Part shown: one piece after another, positions 51,298 through 60,019 of the stretch | How the letters are laid out: every line of letters starts with the position of its first letter | How positions within the stretch are numbered: position 1 is the first letter of the stretch | From: Flavobacterium panacis | GTDB taxonomy: Bacteria; Bacteroidota; Bacteroidia; Flavobacteriales; Flavobacteriaceae | DNA length: 64,000 nt | Assembly: GCF_024649945.1 (NCBI RefSeq) | Contig: NZ_JANKMS010000010.1 | Coordinates: forward strand, 62,001 to 126,000 | Reading direction: 5' to 3' | The notes under the pieces: generated by a model | The model's input: only the letters and a program-made list of their open reading frames with translations | Told to the model about the DNA's origin: nothing | The model's database searches: none | Translations under genes and position numbers: made by a program

Positions 51298-51396
51298 CCG
51301 CGAATTACACTAATTTCTCGAATTAAGCTTCGGGCGAATAAAATTCATTAAAAAAATAAAAATTAGTGCAAATTAGTGTAATTCGGGGCTAAAATA
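51298..51396. repeat. Inverted repeat CGAATTACACTAATTT
   Basis: A perfect 16-bp pair 51301-51316 with 51370-51385, bounded by TTTTTTGCCG and GGGGCTAAAA, fills the radA-GT51 gap. It belongs to the same AATTAGTG-type dispersed repeats as fragments near 9594 and 31205. Confidence 0.7.
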
Positions 51397-51399
51397 AAA

Positions 51400-52761
51400 T
51401 CAACCAAAAAGAATGCTCGCAACATCTTCAATTTTAGCAACCAATTCAATCTTAATTCCTGTATTTTTTAAAGCAATTTTGTTGTATTTGGAAACAAAGA
51501 TAGTATCAAATCCTAGTTTTTCGGCTTCTTGAATGCGCTGATCCACACGATTTACAGGACGAATTTCTCCCGAAAGTCCGACTTCACCAGCAAAACAAAA
51601 ACCTTTCCCAACAGGAATATCTTCATTTGATGATAAAATCGCGGCTACAACAGCCAAATCAATTGCAGGATCATCGACAGAAATTCCTCCTGTAACATTT
51701 AGGAAAACGTCTTTTGCGCCTAAACGAAATCCGGCTCTTTTTTCTAAAACAGCCAAAATCATGTTTAATCTTTTGGCATTATAACCCGTTGTACTTCGTT
51801 GAGGTGTTCCATAAACTGCAGTGCTTACCAAAGATTGAATTTCAATCATCAACGGACGCATGCCTTCAAGAGTTGTGGCAATTGCAGTTCCAGATAATTC
51901 TTCGTCTTTGTGTGAAATCAATATTTCAGACGGATTATTAACTTCGCGTAAACCGCTTCCGAGCATTTCATAGATTCCTAATTCGGCGGTCGATCCAAAA
52001 CGGTTTTTCAGTGAACGCAAAATGCGATAGACATGATTTCGATCGCCTTCAAATTGTAAAACAGTATCAACCATATGCTCCAAAATTTTTGGACCGGCAA
52101 TATTCCCGTCTTTGGTAATATGCCCAATTAAAATTACAGGGATATTACTTTCTTTGGCGAACTTTATCAATTCGGCAGTAGTTTCTCGAATTTGAGAAAT
52201 ACTTCCTGCAGTAGATTCGATATAATCGGTATGCAAAGTCTGAATCGAGTCAATAATGACTACTTCAGGCTGAATGGTTTCAATTTGTTTGAAAATATTC
52301 TGTGTTTTGGTTTCGGTCAGAATGTAGCAATTATCACTGTTTGGCGTAATTCTTTCTGCACGCATTTTTATTTGCTTCTGACTTTCTTCGCCCGAAACAT
52401 ATAATGTTTTATAAGGTAACTTTAATGAAACTTGAAGTAAAAGTGTGCTTTTTCCGATTCCAGGTTCTCCTCCTAAAAGTGTTAGTGATCCAGGAACAAG
52501 TCCGCCACCTAAAACACGATTTAATTCGCTGTCAGTGGTGTCCATTCGAACTTCCTGAGCAGAATCAATTTCGTTAATTTTTAAAGGTCTTGGTGCTTTT
52601 CCTACTGGAGTAGCTTCACTTTTCCAGGCTACTTTTTCCTGTTTCTGGATGATTTCCTCAGCAATCGTATTCCATTCTTTGCAGGCATTGCATTGCCCTT
52701 GCCACTTAGAGTACTGGGTTCCGCAATTTTGACAAAAAAAGGAAGTTTTAACTTTTGACAT
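51400..52761 (-). CDS. radA: DNA repair protein RadA
   Basis: 453 residues. A zinc finger (Cys10, Cys13, Cys24, Cys27) precedes a RecA-like ATPase (Walker A GGEPGIGKST, 97-106), the RadA-specific KNRFG (SLKNRFGST), and a C-terminal Lon-protease-like domain (about 290-453, GISVDDPAIDLAVVAAILSS). RadA is a DnaB-type helicase aiding branch migration in recombination. All signature elements are intact. It starts 3 bp after the esterase-fold gene, so the two are cotranscribed. Confidence 0.96.
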   Translation of the reverse strand: MSKVKTSFFCQNCGTQYSKWQGQCNACKEWNTIAEEIIQKQEKVAWKSEATPVGKAPRPLKINEIDSAQEVRMDTTDSELNRVLGGGLVPGSLTLLGGEPGIGKSTLLLQVSLKLPYKTLYVSGEESQKQIKMRAERITPNSDNCYILTETKTQNIFKQIETIQPEVVIIDSIQTLHTDYIESTAGSISQIRETTAELIKFAKESNIPVILIGHITKDGNIAGPKILEHMVDTVLQFEGDRNHVYRILRSLKNRFGSTAELGIYEMLGSGLREVNNPSEILISHKDEELSGTAIATTLEGMRPLMIEIQSLVSTAVYGTPQRSTTGYNAKRLNMILAVLEKRAGFRLGAKDVFLNVTGGISVDDPAIDLAVVAAILSSNEDIPVGKGFCFAGEVGLSGEIRPVNRVDQRIQEAEKLGFDTIFVSKYNKIALKNTGIKIELVAKIEDVASILFG

Positions 52762-52764
52762 TAT

Positions 52765-53916
52765 TTACTTTTTTTTAGCAAGTGTATTCATTTCGTCAAT
52801 TTTCTCATACATCATATCTTTATTCAAATCACCAATTGGCTCCATTTGCGAAGCGTTTTGATATTTTTTTGATGCGTGTTTAGGATCACCTTGTTTTTCA
52901 TACATTAATCCCAATTCATATTCTCCCAACATGGCTTTCGGATAATTTACATTTCCTATTTCGGCCATTTTCCCTAGTTCGCTGTAGGCGTTTCTTTTTA
53001 AAATAAGATTTTCAACTACTTTAAAATCGCTCATTCGAACGGGAATCTGAACGCCTAAAACTTCAGACATGTCAGCGTATTTTTTTTCTAAATATTCTGC
53101 ATAGCCTTCTTGAAGAACCGCAATTTTGTCATTGTATTCGGCAGAATTTATAGGTCGGTATGCTTCAAAAATCTGGTACAACGCACTTGGAATAGAATGC
53201 AATACTTCTGTATAATGCGTAGCGCCCTTAAAAACATCATATTTATAATTCACTAACGGATTATTAGCGATTTTAATATTACTGTTTAATTTTTCAATCG
53301 GTTCTTTTATCTTTTTAATATCACCTTCTCCTGCAGAAAGGTAATAGAAAACTGGTTTTTTTATTTTAGCAAATTTTTCAGCAATACGCACTTCCATCTT
53401 TGGAGCAAGTTCTGGACTTAAGCAGATGTATGCATTAAAAAGCGGAATTTCTTTATATAAATAAAAATTAGCAAAACTTGCTGTTATATCATGACCTGCA
53501 ATAAGTCTGAAAGGCGAGGTGCGATATTTTTTTTCAATATATGGGACTAATTCTGATCCAATGAATTCGAAAAACTTGGAACCTTTTTCAAAAGGAAGTC
53601 CTTCGTTCTGATCAATTGTAGTATCATCAAAACGTTCCCCATCTTTATTTTGATGAATTCCGATGATGATCATTTCTGGAATATCATCCCAATACGAACC
53701 ATAGCTTACTGCTCCAGAAAAAGGATCAAATAAGTAATCTCCATCCAATAAATAAAGAACAGGATATTTTTTGTCTTTGTTGGCTTCGTAAGAAGGAGGC
53801 AGTCCAATTGTGATTCTACGTTCTTCTCCGAGTTTTTCAGATTTGATGTTATCGAACGTTTTTTGGGCAAACGACGAAAATGAAATTAAAAAAAATAGTA
53901 GGTAAACTTTTTTCAT
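52765..53916 (-). CDS. Esterase-fold protein lacking the nucleophile Ser
   Basis: 383 residues with a signal peptide (MKKVYLLFFLISFSSFAQ). The esterase D/enterochelin esterase-like alpha/beta-hydrolase region has LPPSYEANKDKKYPVLYLLDG and RLIAGHDITASFANFYL. In that family the second motif is GHSxGG; here the Ser is Asp (GHD, codon GAT), and the following Gly-Gly is also lost. The His in GATHYTEVLH is retained. The C-terminus has TPR-like helices (AMLGEYELGLMYEKQGDP). A Met 4 codons upstream (53928) is also possible. It probably has lost hydrolase activity or uses other chemistry. Confidence 0.85.
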   Translation of the reverse strand: MKKVYLLFFLISFSSFAQKTFDNIKSEKLGEERRITIGLPPSYEANKDKKYPVLYLLDGDYLFDPFSGAVSYGSYWDDIPEMIIIGIHQNKDGERFDDTTIDQNEGLPFEKGSKFFEFIGSELVPYIEKKYRTSPFRLIAGHDITASFANFYLYKEIPLFNAYICLSPELAPKMEVRIAEKFAKIKKPVFYYLSAGEGDIKKIKEPIEKLNSNIKIANNPLVNYKYDVFKGATHYTEVLHSIPSALYQIFEAYRPINSAEYNDKIAVLQEGYAEYLEKKYADMSEVLGVQIPVRMSDFKVVENLILKRNAYSELGKMAEIGNVNYPKAMLGEYELGLMYEKQGDPKHASKKYQNASQMEPIGDLNKDMMYEKIDEMNTLAKKK

Positions 53917-54118
53917 GATTTGTGGCATTTCAGTGAATTAAAAAGTATTAAAAATAGTGTAGCAATATACTATTTTATTTGCTTCTTTGTTAATTGGGGT
54001 TAAAATTGAAGCACAGTGTTTTATCGCCAAAATCATTTCTGATTTAGACAAAAGAGGAATTCTTTGTTCAAAAAAGTGCTTTTGACAAAGAAAGTAAAAT
54101 CTTAAAAAATAAGAAAGA

Positions 54119-54469
54119 TTAGGTTAGCGAATTATCATTTTCGTTAGGGAAAATAATCCACGGTTTGAAGGTTTTTGCTTCTTCAAAATCCAAGGTTGCA
54201 TAAGAAATGATAATGATGATATCATCTTTTTGAACTTTTCTTGCTGCAGGACCATTCAACGTGATTTCGCCTGAATTTTTTTCACCTTTAATAGCGTACG
54301 TTTCAAAACGCTCACCATTATTAATGTTTACAATAGATACTTTTTCGCCTTCAATAATGTTTGAAGCTTCTAGTAAAGTTTCATCAATAGTAATGCTGCC
54401 AATATAATTTAAATCGGCTCCCGTTACTTTAACGCGATGAATTTTTGATTTTATAACTTGAATTTGCAT
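54119..54469 (-). CDS. panD: Aspartate 1-decarboxylase (proenzyme)
   Basis: 116 residues. It makes beta-alanine for pantothenate. The self-cleavage site is Gly24-Ser25 (NYIGSITID), which yields the pyruvoyl group. Other conserved residues include the N-terminal MQIQVIKSKIHRVKVTGADL and the NGPAARKVQKDDIIIIISY segment. It follows panC by 14 bp, one operon. Confidence 0.95.
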   Translation of the reverse strand: MQIQVIKSKIHRVKVTGADLNYIGSITIDETLLEASNIIEGEKVSIVNINNGERFETYAIKGEKNSGEITLNGPAARKVQKDDIIIIISYATLDFEEAKTFKPWIIFPNENDNSLT

Positions 54470-54483
54470 GCTGCAAAGTTAGA

Positions 54484-55332
54484 TTAATTTAATGAAATGG
54501 TGTCAATCAGTCTTATAGAATTAACAAATACTGCTATAAATGCGCGATATTTTTTGTCATTCTCTTTTTGATCGATGGGTAAAAGTGTAGATTCGTCAGC
54601 AATAACAAAATACTCCAGTTCAAACGTTGGGTTGTCTTTGAAAGAATTTTCTACAAATTCAAGAGTTTCTTGTGGACTTTGATTCTGAAAAATCTCTTTT
54701 GCTTCGGTTAAAGTTTTATAAATAATCGATGCGTCTTTTCTTTCTTCAGCTGTTAAACGTTCGTTTCGAGAACTCATTGCCAGTTGATTGTCTTCTCTAA
54801 AAATGGGACAGCCAACAACATTTACAGGTAAATTATTCTTTTCGACTAATTTTTTAACAATTTGAAGTTGCTGAAAATCTTTTTCTCCAAAATAAGCATT
54901 CGTTGGAGTTACAATTTCAAAAAGACGTTTTACGATGGTTCCAACTCCGTTAAAATGTCCAGGTCTAAATTTTCCTTCCATTTGATTTTCTAATCCATCG
55001 AAATCAAAAGTTTGCGAAACCGTATTTCCTTCATAGATATCTTCGACAGAAGGAGCGTATAAAATGATTTTATCACTTAATGTACGCATTTTCTTAATAT
55101 CTTCTTCAAGAGTTCTCGGATATTTTGCTAAATCTTCAGGATTGTTAAATTGAGTTGGATTGACAAAAATGCTTACAACTGTATCGTCGTTTTCTTTTAG
55201 TGAACGCTGCATTAAAGCCAAATGTCCTTGGTGTAAAGCGCCCATTGTTGGTACAAATCCAATAGTTGAATTTGCGGTTTTGATAGTTTTAATATAGGCT
55301 ATCAAAGCTGCTTTACTGTAGAAAATGTGCAT
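54484..55332 (-). CDS. panC: Pantothenate synthetase
   Basis: 282 residues. It joins pantoate and beta-alanine with ATP. Nucleotidyltransferase motifs: GALHQGHLAL (HxGH), NPTQFNNPEDLAKYPR, GEKDFQQLQIVKKL and the KMSKS-like MSSRNERL. A Met at 55362 lies inside a -7 element (55356-55363), so MHIFYSKAALIAYI at 55332 is chosen. Upstream gene of panC-panD; panB is not in this window. Confidence 0.95.
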   Translation of the reverse strand: MHIFYSKAALIAYIKTIKTANSTIGFVPTMGALHQGHLALMQRSLKENDDTVVSIFVNPTQFNNPEDLAKYPRTLEEDIKKMRTLSDKIILYAPSVEDIYEGNTVSQTFDFDGLENQMEGKFRPGHFNGVGTIVKRLFEIVTPTNAYFGEKDFQQLQIVKKLVEKNNLPVNVVGCPIFREDNQLAMSSRNERLTAEERKDASIIYKTLTEAKEIFQNQSPQETLEFVENSFKDNPTFELEYFVIADESTLLPIDQKENDKKYRAFIAVFVNSIRLIDTISLN

Positions 55333-55355
55333 TGAGGTATTATTAAAATTTAGTG

Positions 55356-55363
55356 CAAACATA
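55356..55363 (-). promoter_or_regulatory. -7 element for panC-panD
   Basis: TATGTTTG on the minus strand, exact TAnnTTTG, overlapping the alternative ATG at 55362. Divergent from the promoter at 55395-55402, about 30 bp away. Confidence 0.5.
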
Positions 55364-55394
55364 ATATATTAGTTATAAACTGCATAAATTTTTG

Positions 55395-55402
55395 TAATTT
55401 TG
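55395..55402 (+). promoter_or_regulatory. -7 element for the glycogen-synthase-like gene
   Basis: TAATTTTG, exact TAnnTTTG, 37 bp before the ATG. Confidence 0.5.
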
Positions 55403-55439
55403 CGACGTTTTTATTACCAAAATTAAGTAAAATACTATT

Positions 55440-56246
55440 ATGAAAGATAAGAGGATATTATATGTATCATCTGAAGTCGTGCCTTATTTGGCTGAAAATG
55501 AGGTTTCTTTAATGTCTTATGACGTTCCGAAAATGATTAACGACCAAGGTGGTCAGATAAGAATTTTCATGCCAAGATATGGGAATATCAATGAGAGAAG
55601 ACATCAATTACACGAAGTGATCAGACTTTCAGGGATGAATTTGGTAGTGAATGACTTAGATATGCCTTTAATTATTAAAGTAGCATCAATTCCGAAAGAG
55701 CGAATTCAGGTTTACTTTATTGATAATGATGAATATTTTAAACGTAAAGCAACTTTCGCGGATGAAGAAGGTGCTTTATATCCTGATAATGACGAAAGAG
55801 CAATTTTCTTTGCTAAAGGTGTTGTGGAAACAGTGAAAAAATTAAACTGGGTTCCGGATATCATTCACGTTCATGGATGGTTGGCAGCGATGCTTCCAAT
55901 TTACATGAAACACTACTACAAACATGAAGCATTGTTTTCTGAAACCAAAATCATTACCTCTGTTTACGGACAGTCTTTTGATGAAAATCTGGATTTAGAA
56001 ATGATAAATAAAGTTAAATTTGATGGCGTTCCTCACGAAGCTGTCTCAGATTTAGAAGTGCCAAATTACGAGAACGTTTTAAAAGCGAGCATCTTGCATT
56101 CTGATGGAGTTATTATTGCGTCAGAAAATGTTTCTCCAAGTTTAACAAAATTTATAGAATCTTCAGGAAAACCTTTTTTACCTTTCGCCACGAAAGATGC
56201 ATTTGCTGACGCTTATACAAATTTCTACAGAACGTTTGGACTTTAA
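55440..56246 (+). CDS. Glycogen/starch-synthase-like protein, N-terminal GT5 domain only
   Basis: 268 residues, compared with about 480 for full GlgA. It matches the N-terminal Rossmann domain of GT5 enzymes: ILYVSSEVVPYLAENEVSLM, GGQIRIFMPRYGNIN, IHVHGWLAAMLPIYMK (the H-x-H-D-W region, here HVHGW). The ADP-glucose-binding K-x-G-G-L near the N-terminus is absent (AENEVSLMS in its place) and the C-terminal GT-B half is missing. Activity as a glycogen synthase is therefore doubtful. The gene order panC/this gene/DUF4270/glmS is, as I recall, conserved in Bacteroidota, so it is not simply a broken gene. Confidence 0.8.
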   Translation: MKDKRILYVSSEVVPYLAENEVSLMSYDVPKMINDQGGQIRIFMPRYGNINERRHQLHEVIRLSGMNLVVNDLDMPLIIKVASIPKERIQVYFIDNDEYFKRKATFADEEGALYPDNDERAIFFAKGVVETVKKLNWVPDIIHVHGWLAAMLPIYMKHYYKHEALFSETKIITSVYGQSFDENLDLEMINKVKFDGVPHEAVSDLEVPNYENVLKASILHSDGVIIASENVSPSLTKFIESSGKPFLPFATKDAFADAYTNFYRTFGL

Positions 56247-56267
56247 ATTTTAACTTTATTATAAAAC

Positions 56268-57851
56268 ATGTATAATACTTCTTTTATTAAGAAAATTCTT
56301 TTAGCTTTAATTGTTGTTTTTTTATATTCATGCGACAAAGATTTTAATGCAATTGGTGATGGTTTAGTTGGAGATGATCATTTTGGGCTTGAGCCAGAAG
56401 ATTATAGTGTTATAGCTTTTAATCAGGAAGTTACACCAGTTCAGTCAAATACTATGGCTGTAAATGCATTGGGTATTTATGATAATCCTGTTTTTGGTAC
56501 TACAACGGCTAATTTTGTAACGCAATTAGGTCTTGCAACTTATGCTCCTACAATTGGGGAATCTCCAGTGATAGAAAGTGCAATACTTACGATTCCGTAT
56601 CTTATTAAAAGCAAAACAACAGCCTCAGACGGAAATAGTACGTATGTCTTAGATTCTATTTACGGAGATGCAAATGGAAAGCTTAAATTAAGTGTATACG
56701 AGTCAAAGATGCAGATGAGAAACAGTTATTTTAGTGGTGGTACGCAATTGCCTCAGTTGTATTATACAGATCAAAATAATGAGTTTTTTGGCATTAAGGG
56801 TGATTTACGATTAAACGACTCGATAAAAAATGGAGTTAATGTAGATGATAGTTTCTTTTTTGATCCGAATGAAATCAGAGTCGATAAGACTGACGATAAA
56901 GGTGTAAAAACAACTGAAAGAACAGCTCCTCAGATGGTTCTGAAGCTTAATAATGGTTTTTTTCAGGATAAAATATTAAAAGCTGAGGCATCCAAATTGT
57001 CTACAGAAGCTCTTTTTCAGGAATATTTCAGAGGATTGTACTTTATGGTTGAAAAATCAGGAAGTTCTCCTAGTAATATGGCTTTACTTGATTTTACTAA
57101 AGGTGTAATTACTATTAAATATAAAGCTAAAACAGCCTTGACGACTGATGCTCCTGAAACTACAGAAGATAAAGAGATTTTGATAAATTTTAAAAGTGGT
57201 GAGGTTGGCGGAGTTGCTAGCACAGCCAATTTTCTTCAGGATGCTAAAGAAGCTACTTATCAAAGTGCTTTGACCAGTGCTAATAGTGTTGAAGGTGATG
57301 ATAAACTTTATCTAAAAGGTGGGCAGGGATCTTTGGCTATTATCCGTCTTAATGAATTTGCTGCACAACTGGAAACGATAAGAAAGAGTAATTGGAAAGT
57401 CAACGAAGCAAATCTTATTTTTTACATTGATACTGAAAAGATGGCTAATACTAAAGAGCCACAAAGAGTTTATTTATATGATTTGACGAATAATACTGTT
57501 TTGTTGGATTATTCTAGTGACGGAACTGTTCTTGGGGGAGGAATTACTCTTGATTCTAATAAAAAAGGAAAGTATTATAAGTTGAAAGTTACAAATCATA
57601 TTCGTAATCTTATAAAAGATACAACAGCAAAAAATGTTGATTTAGGGTTGGTTGTTTCTCAAAGTACGCCAACAACTTTGCTTAATGCGTTGAAGAATAG
57701 GATTCAAATTAATACGAATCCAATTGAATATTTTTCTACAGTACCGAGATCGTCGGTTCTGAGTCCTTTAGGTACGGTTTTATACGGTGGAAAAGCTTCT
57801 GCAGGTGATAAAAAAGTAAAACTTCAGGTCTACTACACGAAACCAAATTAA
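56268..57851 (+). CDS. DUF4270 lipoprotein
   Basis: 527 residues. Lipobox LYSC (KKILLALIVVFLYSC, then DKDFNAIGD) with an acidic residue after the Cys. DUF4270 features: the N-terminal NAIGDGLVGDDHFGLEPED, then NPVFGTTTANFVTQLGL and the C-terminal YYKLKVTNHIRNLIKD with KLQVYYTKPN. It is probably an outer-membrane or surface lipoprotein of Bacteroidota; function is unknown. Located between the GT5-like gene and glmS, 21 bp and 9 bp away, so probably one operon. Confidence 0.88.
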   Translation: MYNTSFIKKILLALIVVFLYSCDKDFNAIGDGLVGDDHFGLEPEDYSVIAFNQEVTPVQSNTMAVNALGIYDNPVFGTTTANFVTQLGLATYAPTIGESPVIESAILTIPYLIKSKTTASDGNSTYVLDSIYGDANGKLKLSVYESKMQMRNSYFSGGTQLPQLYYTDQNNEFFGIKGDLRLNDSIKNGVNVDDSFFFDPNEIRVDKTDDKGVKTTERTAPQMVLKLNNGFFQDKILKAEASKLSTEALFQEYFRGLYFMVEKSGSSPSNMALLDFTKGVITIKYKAKTALTTDAPETTEDKEILINFKSGEVGGVASTANFLQDAKEATYQSALTSANSVEGDDKLYLKGGQGSLAIIRLNEFAAQLETIRKSNWKVNEANLIFYIDTEKMANTKEPQRVYLYDLTNNTVLLDYSSDGTVLGGGITLDSNKKGKYYKLKVTNHIRNLIKDTTAKNVDLGLVVSQSTPTTLLNALKNRIQINTNPIEYFSTVPRSSVLSPLGTVLYGGKASAGDKKVKLQVYYTKPN

Positions 57852-57860
57852 TAATTATAT

Positions 57861-59711
57861 ATGTGTGGAATTGTTGGATATATCGGTCATAGAGACGCAT
57901 ATCCTATTGTGATCAAGGGCTTAAAGCGTCTTGAATACAGAGGTTATGATAGTGCCGGTGTTATGCTGTATGACGAAGAGTCGGGCATAAAGTTGTGTAA
58001 AACGAAGGGTAAAGTTTCGGATCTTGAAGCCAAAGCAACTGAAGGTTTTACGACAAACGGAAATATTGGAATTGGGCATACGCGTTGGGCAACACATGGT
58101 GTTCCAAACGATGTGAATTCGCATCCTCATCTTTCAAACTCTGGAGATTTGGTAATTATCCATAACGGAATTATTGAAAATTATGCTCCTTTAAAAGAAG
58201 AGTTGATCAAAAGAGGCTACACTTTTAAATCGGATACAGATACAGAAGTTTTAGTTAATTTAATAGAAGAAGTTCAAAAGAAAGAAAATATTAAATTAGG
58301 TAAAGCTGTTCAGGTTGCACTTAACCAAGTAGTTGGCGCATATGCTATTGCTGTTTTTGATAAAAAGAATCCAAACGAACTTGTGGCGGCAAGATTAGGA
58401 AGTCCGTTGGCAATTGGTGTTGGAGAAGGCGAGTATTTTGTTGCTTCTGATGCGTCACCATTTATAGAATACACTTCAAATGCAGTGTATTTAGAAGATG
58501 GTGAAATGGCAAATATCAGATTGCATAAGCCAATCAAAATTAGAAAAATTAAAGATGACTCTTTAGTGGATCCTTATATTCAGGAACTTCAAATGAACTT
58601 GGAGCAGATTGAAAAAGGTGGTTATGATCATTTCATGCTAAAAGAAATCTACGAACAGCCAAGTGTTATTAAAGATACTTACAGAGGAAGGCTTCATGCA
58701 AATGAGGGAATCGTTCAAATGGCTGGAGTTGAAGATAATCTAGAGAAATTCTTAAATGCAAAACGTATTCTAATTGTAGCTTGTGGAACTTCATGGCACG
58801 CAGGTTTGGTTGCAGAATATATTTTTGAAGAATTTACACGTATTCCAGTCGAAGTAGAATATGCTTCTGAATTTAGATACAGAAATCCAATTATCAATAA
58901 AGATGATGTTGTTATTGCTATTTCGCAATCTGGTGAGACTGCAGATACTATGGCGGCTATCAAACTGGCAAAAGAAAACGGAGCATTTGTATTTGGTGTT
59001 TGTAACGTAGTTGGTTCTTCTATTTCAAGAGAAAGTCATGCAGGTGCTTATACGCACGCTGGACCTGAAATTGGAGTAGCCTCTACAAAAGCGTTTACTA
59101 CTCAAATCACTGTTTTGACAATGATTGCTTTGAAATTAGGAAAAGCAAAAGGAACGTTGTCGAATACAGATTTCCATACTTATCTTCAGGAATTAGAAGT
59201 TATTCCGGAAAAAGTTGCTGAAGCATTAGAAACTAATGATAAAGCAAAAGAAATTGCTGCCGCTTTTAAAGATTCGCCAAACTGTCTTTATTTAGGTAGA
59301 GGGTATAATTTCCCGGTTGCTTTAGAAGGTGCTTTAAAGTTAAAAGAGATCTCTTATATTCATGCAGAAGGTTATCCAGCTGCTGAAATGAAACACGGTC
59401 CAATTGCTTTGATTGATGAGCATATGCCAGTTATTGTGATTGCTCCTAAACAAGGACATTACGATAAGATTGTAAGTAACATTCAGGAAATTAAATCAAG
59501 AAGTGGTAAAATTATCGCTGTAGTTACAAAAGGTGATATTCAGGTTCGTGAATTAGCTGATTATGTAATCGAAATTCCAGAAACTTCAGATGCGTTGTCT
59601 CCATTAGTGACAACAATTCCGTTACAATTATTGTCTTATTACATTGCTGTAATGAGAGGTTGTAATGTGGATCAACCACGTAACTTAGCAAAGTCAGTTA
59701 CGGTAGAATAG
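57861..59711 (+). CDS. glmS: Glutamine-fructose-6-phosphate aminotransferase (isomerizing)
   Basis: 616 residues. It makes glucosamine-6-phosphate, the first step to UDP-GlcNAc for peptidoglycan and surface polysaccharides. N-terminal class II glutaminase with nucleophile Cys2 (MCGIVGYIG), GHTRWATHG and the HNGIIENY motif; two SIS isomerase domains with CGTSWHAGLVAEY, SQSGETADTMAA and the C-terminal DQPRNLAKSVTVE. Length normal. It ends the DUF4270 operon and is followed by a strong terminator. No glmS ribozyme is seen upstream, as expected in Bacteroidota. Confidence 0.97.
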   Translation: MCGIVGYIGHRDAYPIVIKGLKRLEYRGYDSAGVMLYDEESGIKLCKTKGKVSDLEAKATEGFTTNGNIGIGHTRWATHGVPNDVNSHPHLSNSGDLVIIHNGIIENYAPLKEELIKRGYTFKSDTDTEVLVNLIEEVQKKENIKLGKAVQVALNQVVGAYAIAVFDKKNPNELVAARLGSPLAIGVGEGEYFVASDASPFIEYTSNAVYLEDGEMANIRLHKPIKIRKIKDDSLVDPYIQELQMNLEQIEKGGYDHFMLKEIYEQPSVIKDTYRGRLHANEGIVQMAGVEDNLEKFLNAKRILIVACGTSWHAGLVAEYIFEEFTRIPVEVEYASEFRYRNPIINKDDVVIAISQSGETADTMAAIKLAKENGAFVFGVCNVVGSSISRESHAGAYTHAGPEIGVASTKAFTTQITVLTMIALKLGKAKGTLSNTDFHTYLQELEVIPEKVAEALETNDKAKEIAAAFKDSPNCLYLGRGYNFPVALEGALKLKEISYIHAEGYPAAEMKHGPIALIDEHMPVIVIAPKQGHYDKIVSNIQEIKSRSGKIIAVVTKGDIQVRELADYVIEIPETSDALSPLVTTIPLQLLSYYIAVMRGCNVDQPRNLAKSVTVE

Positions 59712-59736
59712 ATTTTTTTTAAATACAAATAATGTT

Positions 59737-59768
59737 AAAAAAGCGAGATTTAGGTCTCGCTTTTTTTT
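59737..59768 (+). terminator. Intrinsic terminator after glmS
   Basis: A perfect 12-bp stem AAAAAAGCGAGA (59737-59748) with 59755-59766, then T run. Confidence 0.9.
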
Positions 59769-60019
59769 ATTGTCAGAATTTTTTTTTCGGATATGTATTT
59801 TTATGAATTTTTCAATTTTTTGATAAAAATTTATATGTATGCATAGTATATTGGTTTTTCTTCTTGTTTTCTTTGATTTTAGTTTAAGAAATTCAATTAA
59901 CAAATAGTTAAAATATTGTAAAAAATGATGCTAAATATTAATTTTATTTAACGTTTTTTTATGTGTATTAAAATATTTGCTTATTTTGGCTATATATACT
60001 AACGAAAAAACTAACCCAA
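59769..60019. other. AT-rich gap upstream of the TonB receptor gene
   Basis: About 250 bp of very AT-rich sequence with no open gene. A near-consensus AATATTTG at 59974-59981 may be the -7 element of the receptor gene. No repeat or binding-site palindrome stands out. Confidence 0.5.

Noticed and set aside
55440..56246. GT5-like gene considered as a frameshifted full glgA
   Set aside because: The DNA after 56246 leads directly into the DUF4270 gene, with no C-terminal GT-B remnant in any frame.
59694..59903. 69-codon minus-strand frame after glmS
   Set aside because: It lies over the terminator and an AT-rich gap, with Lys/Asn-rich nonsense composition.
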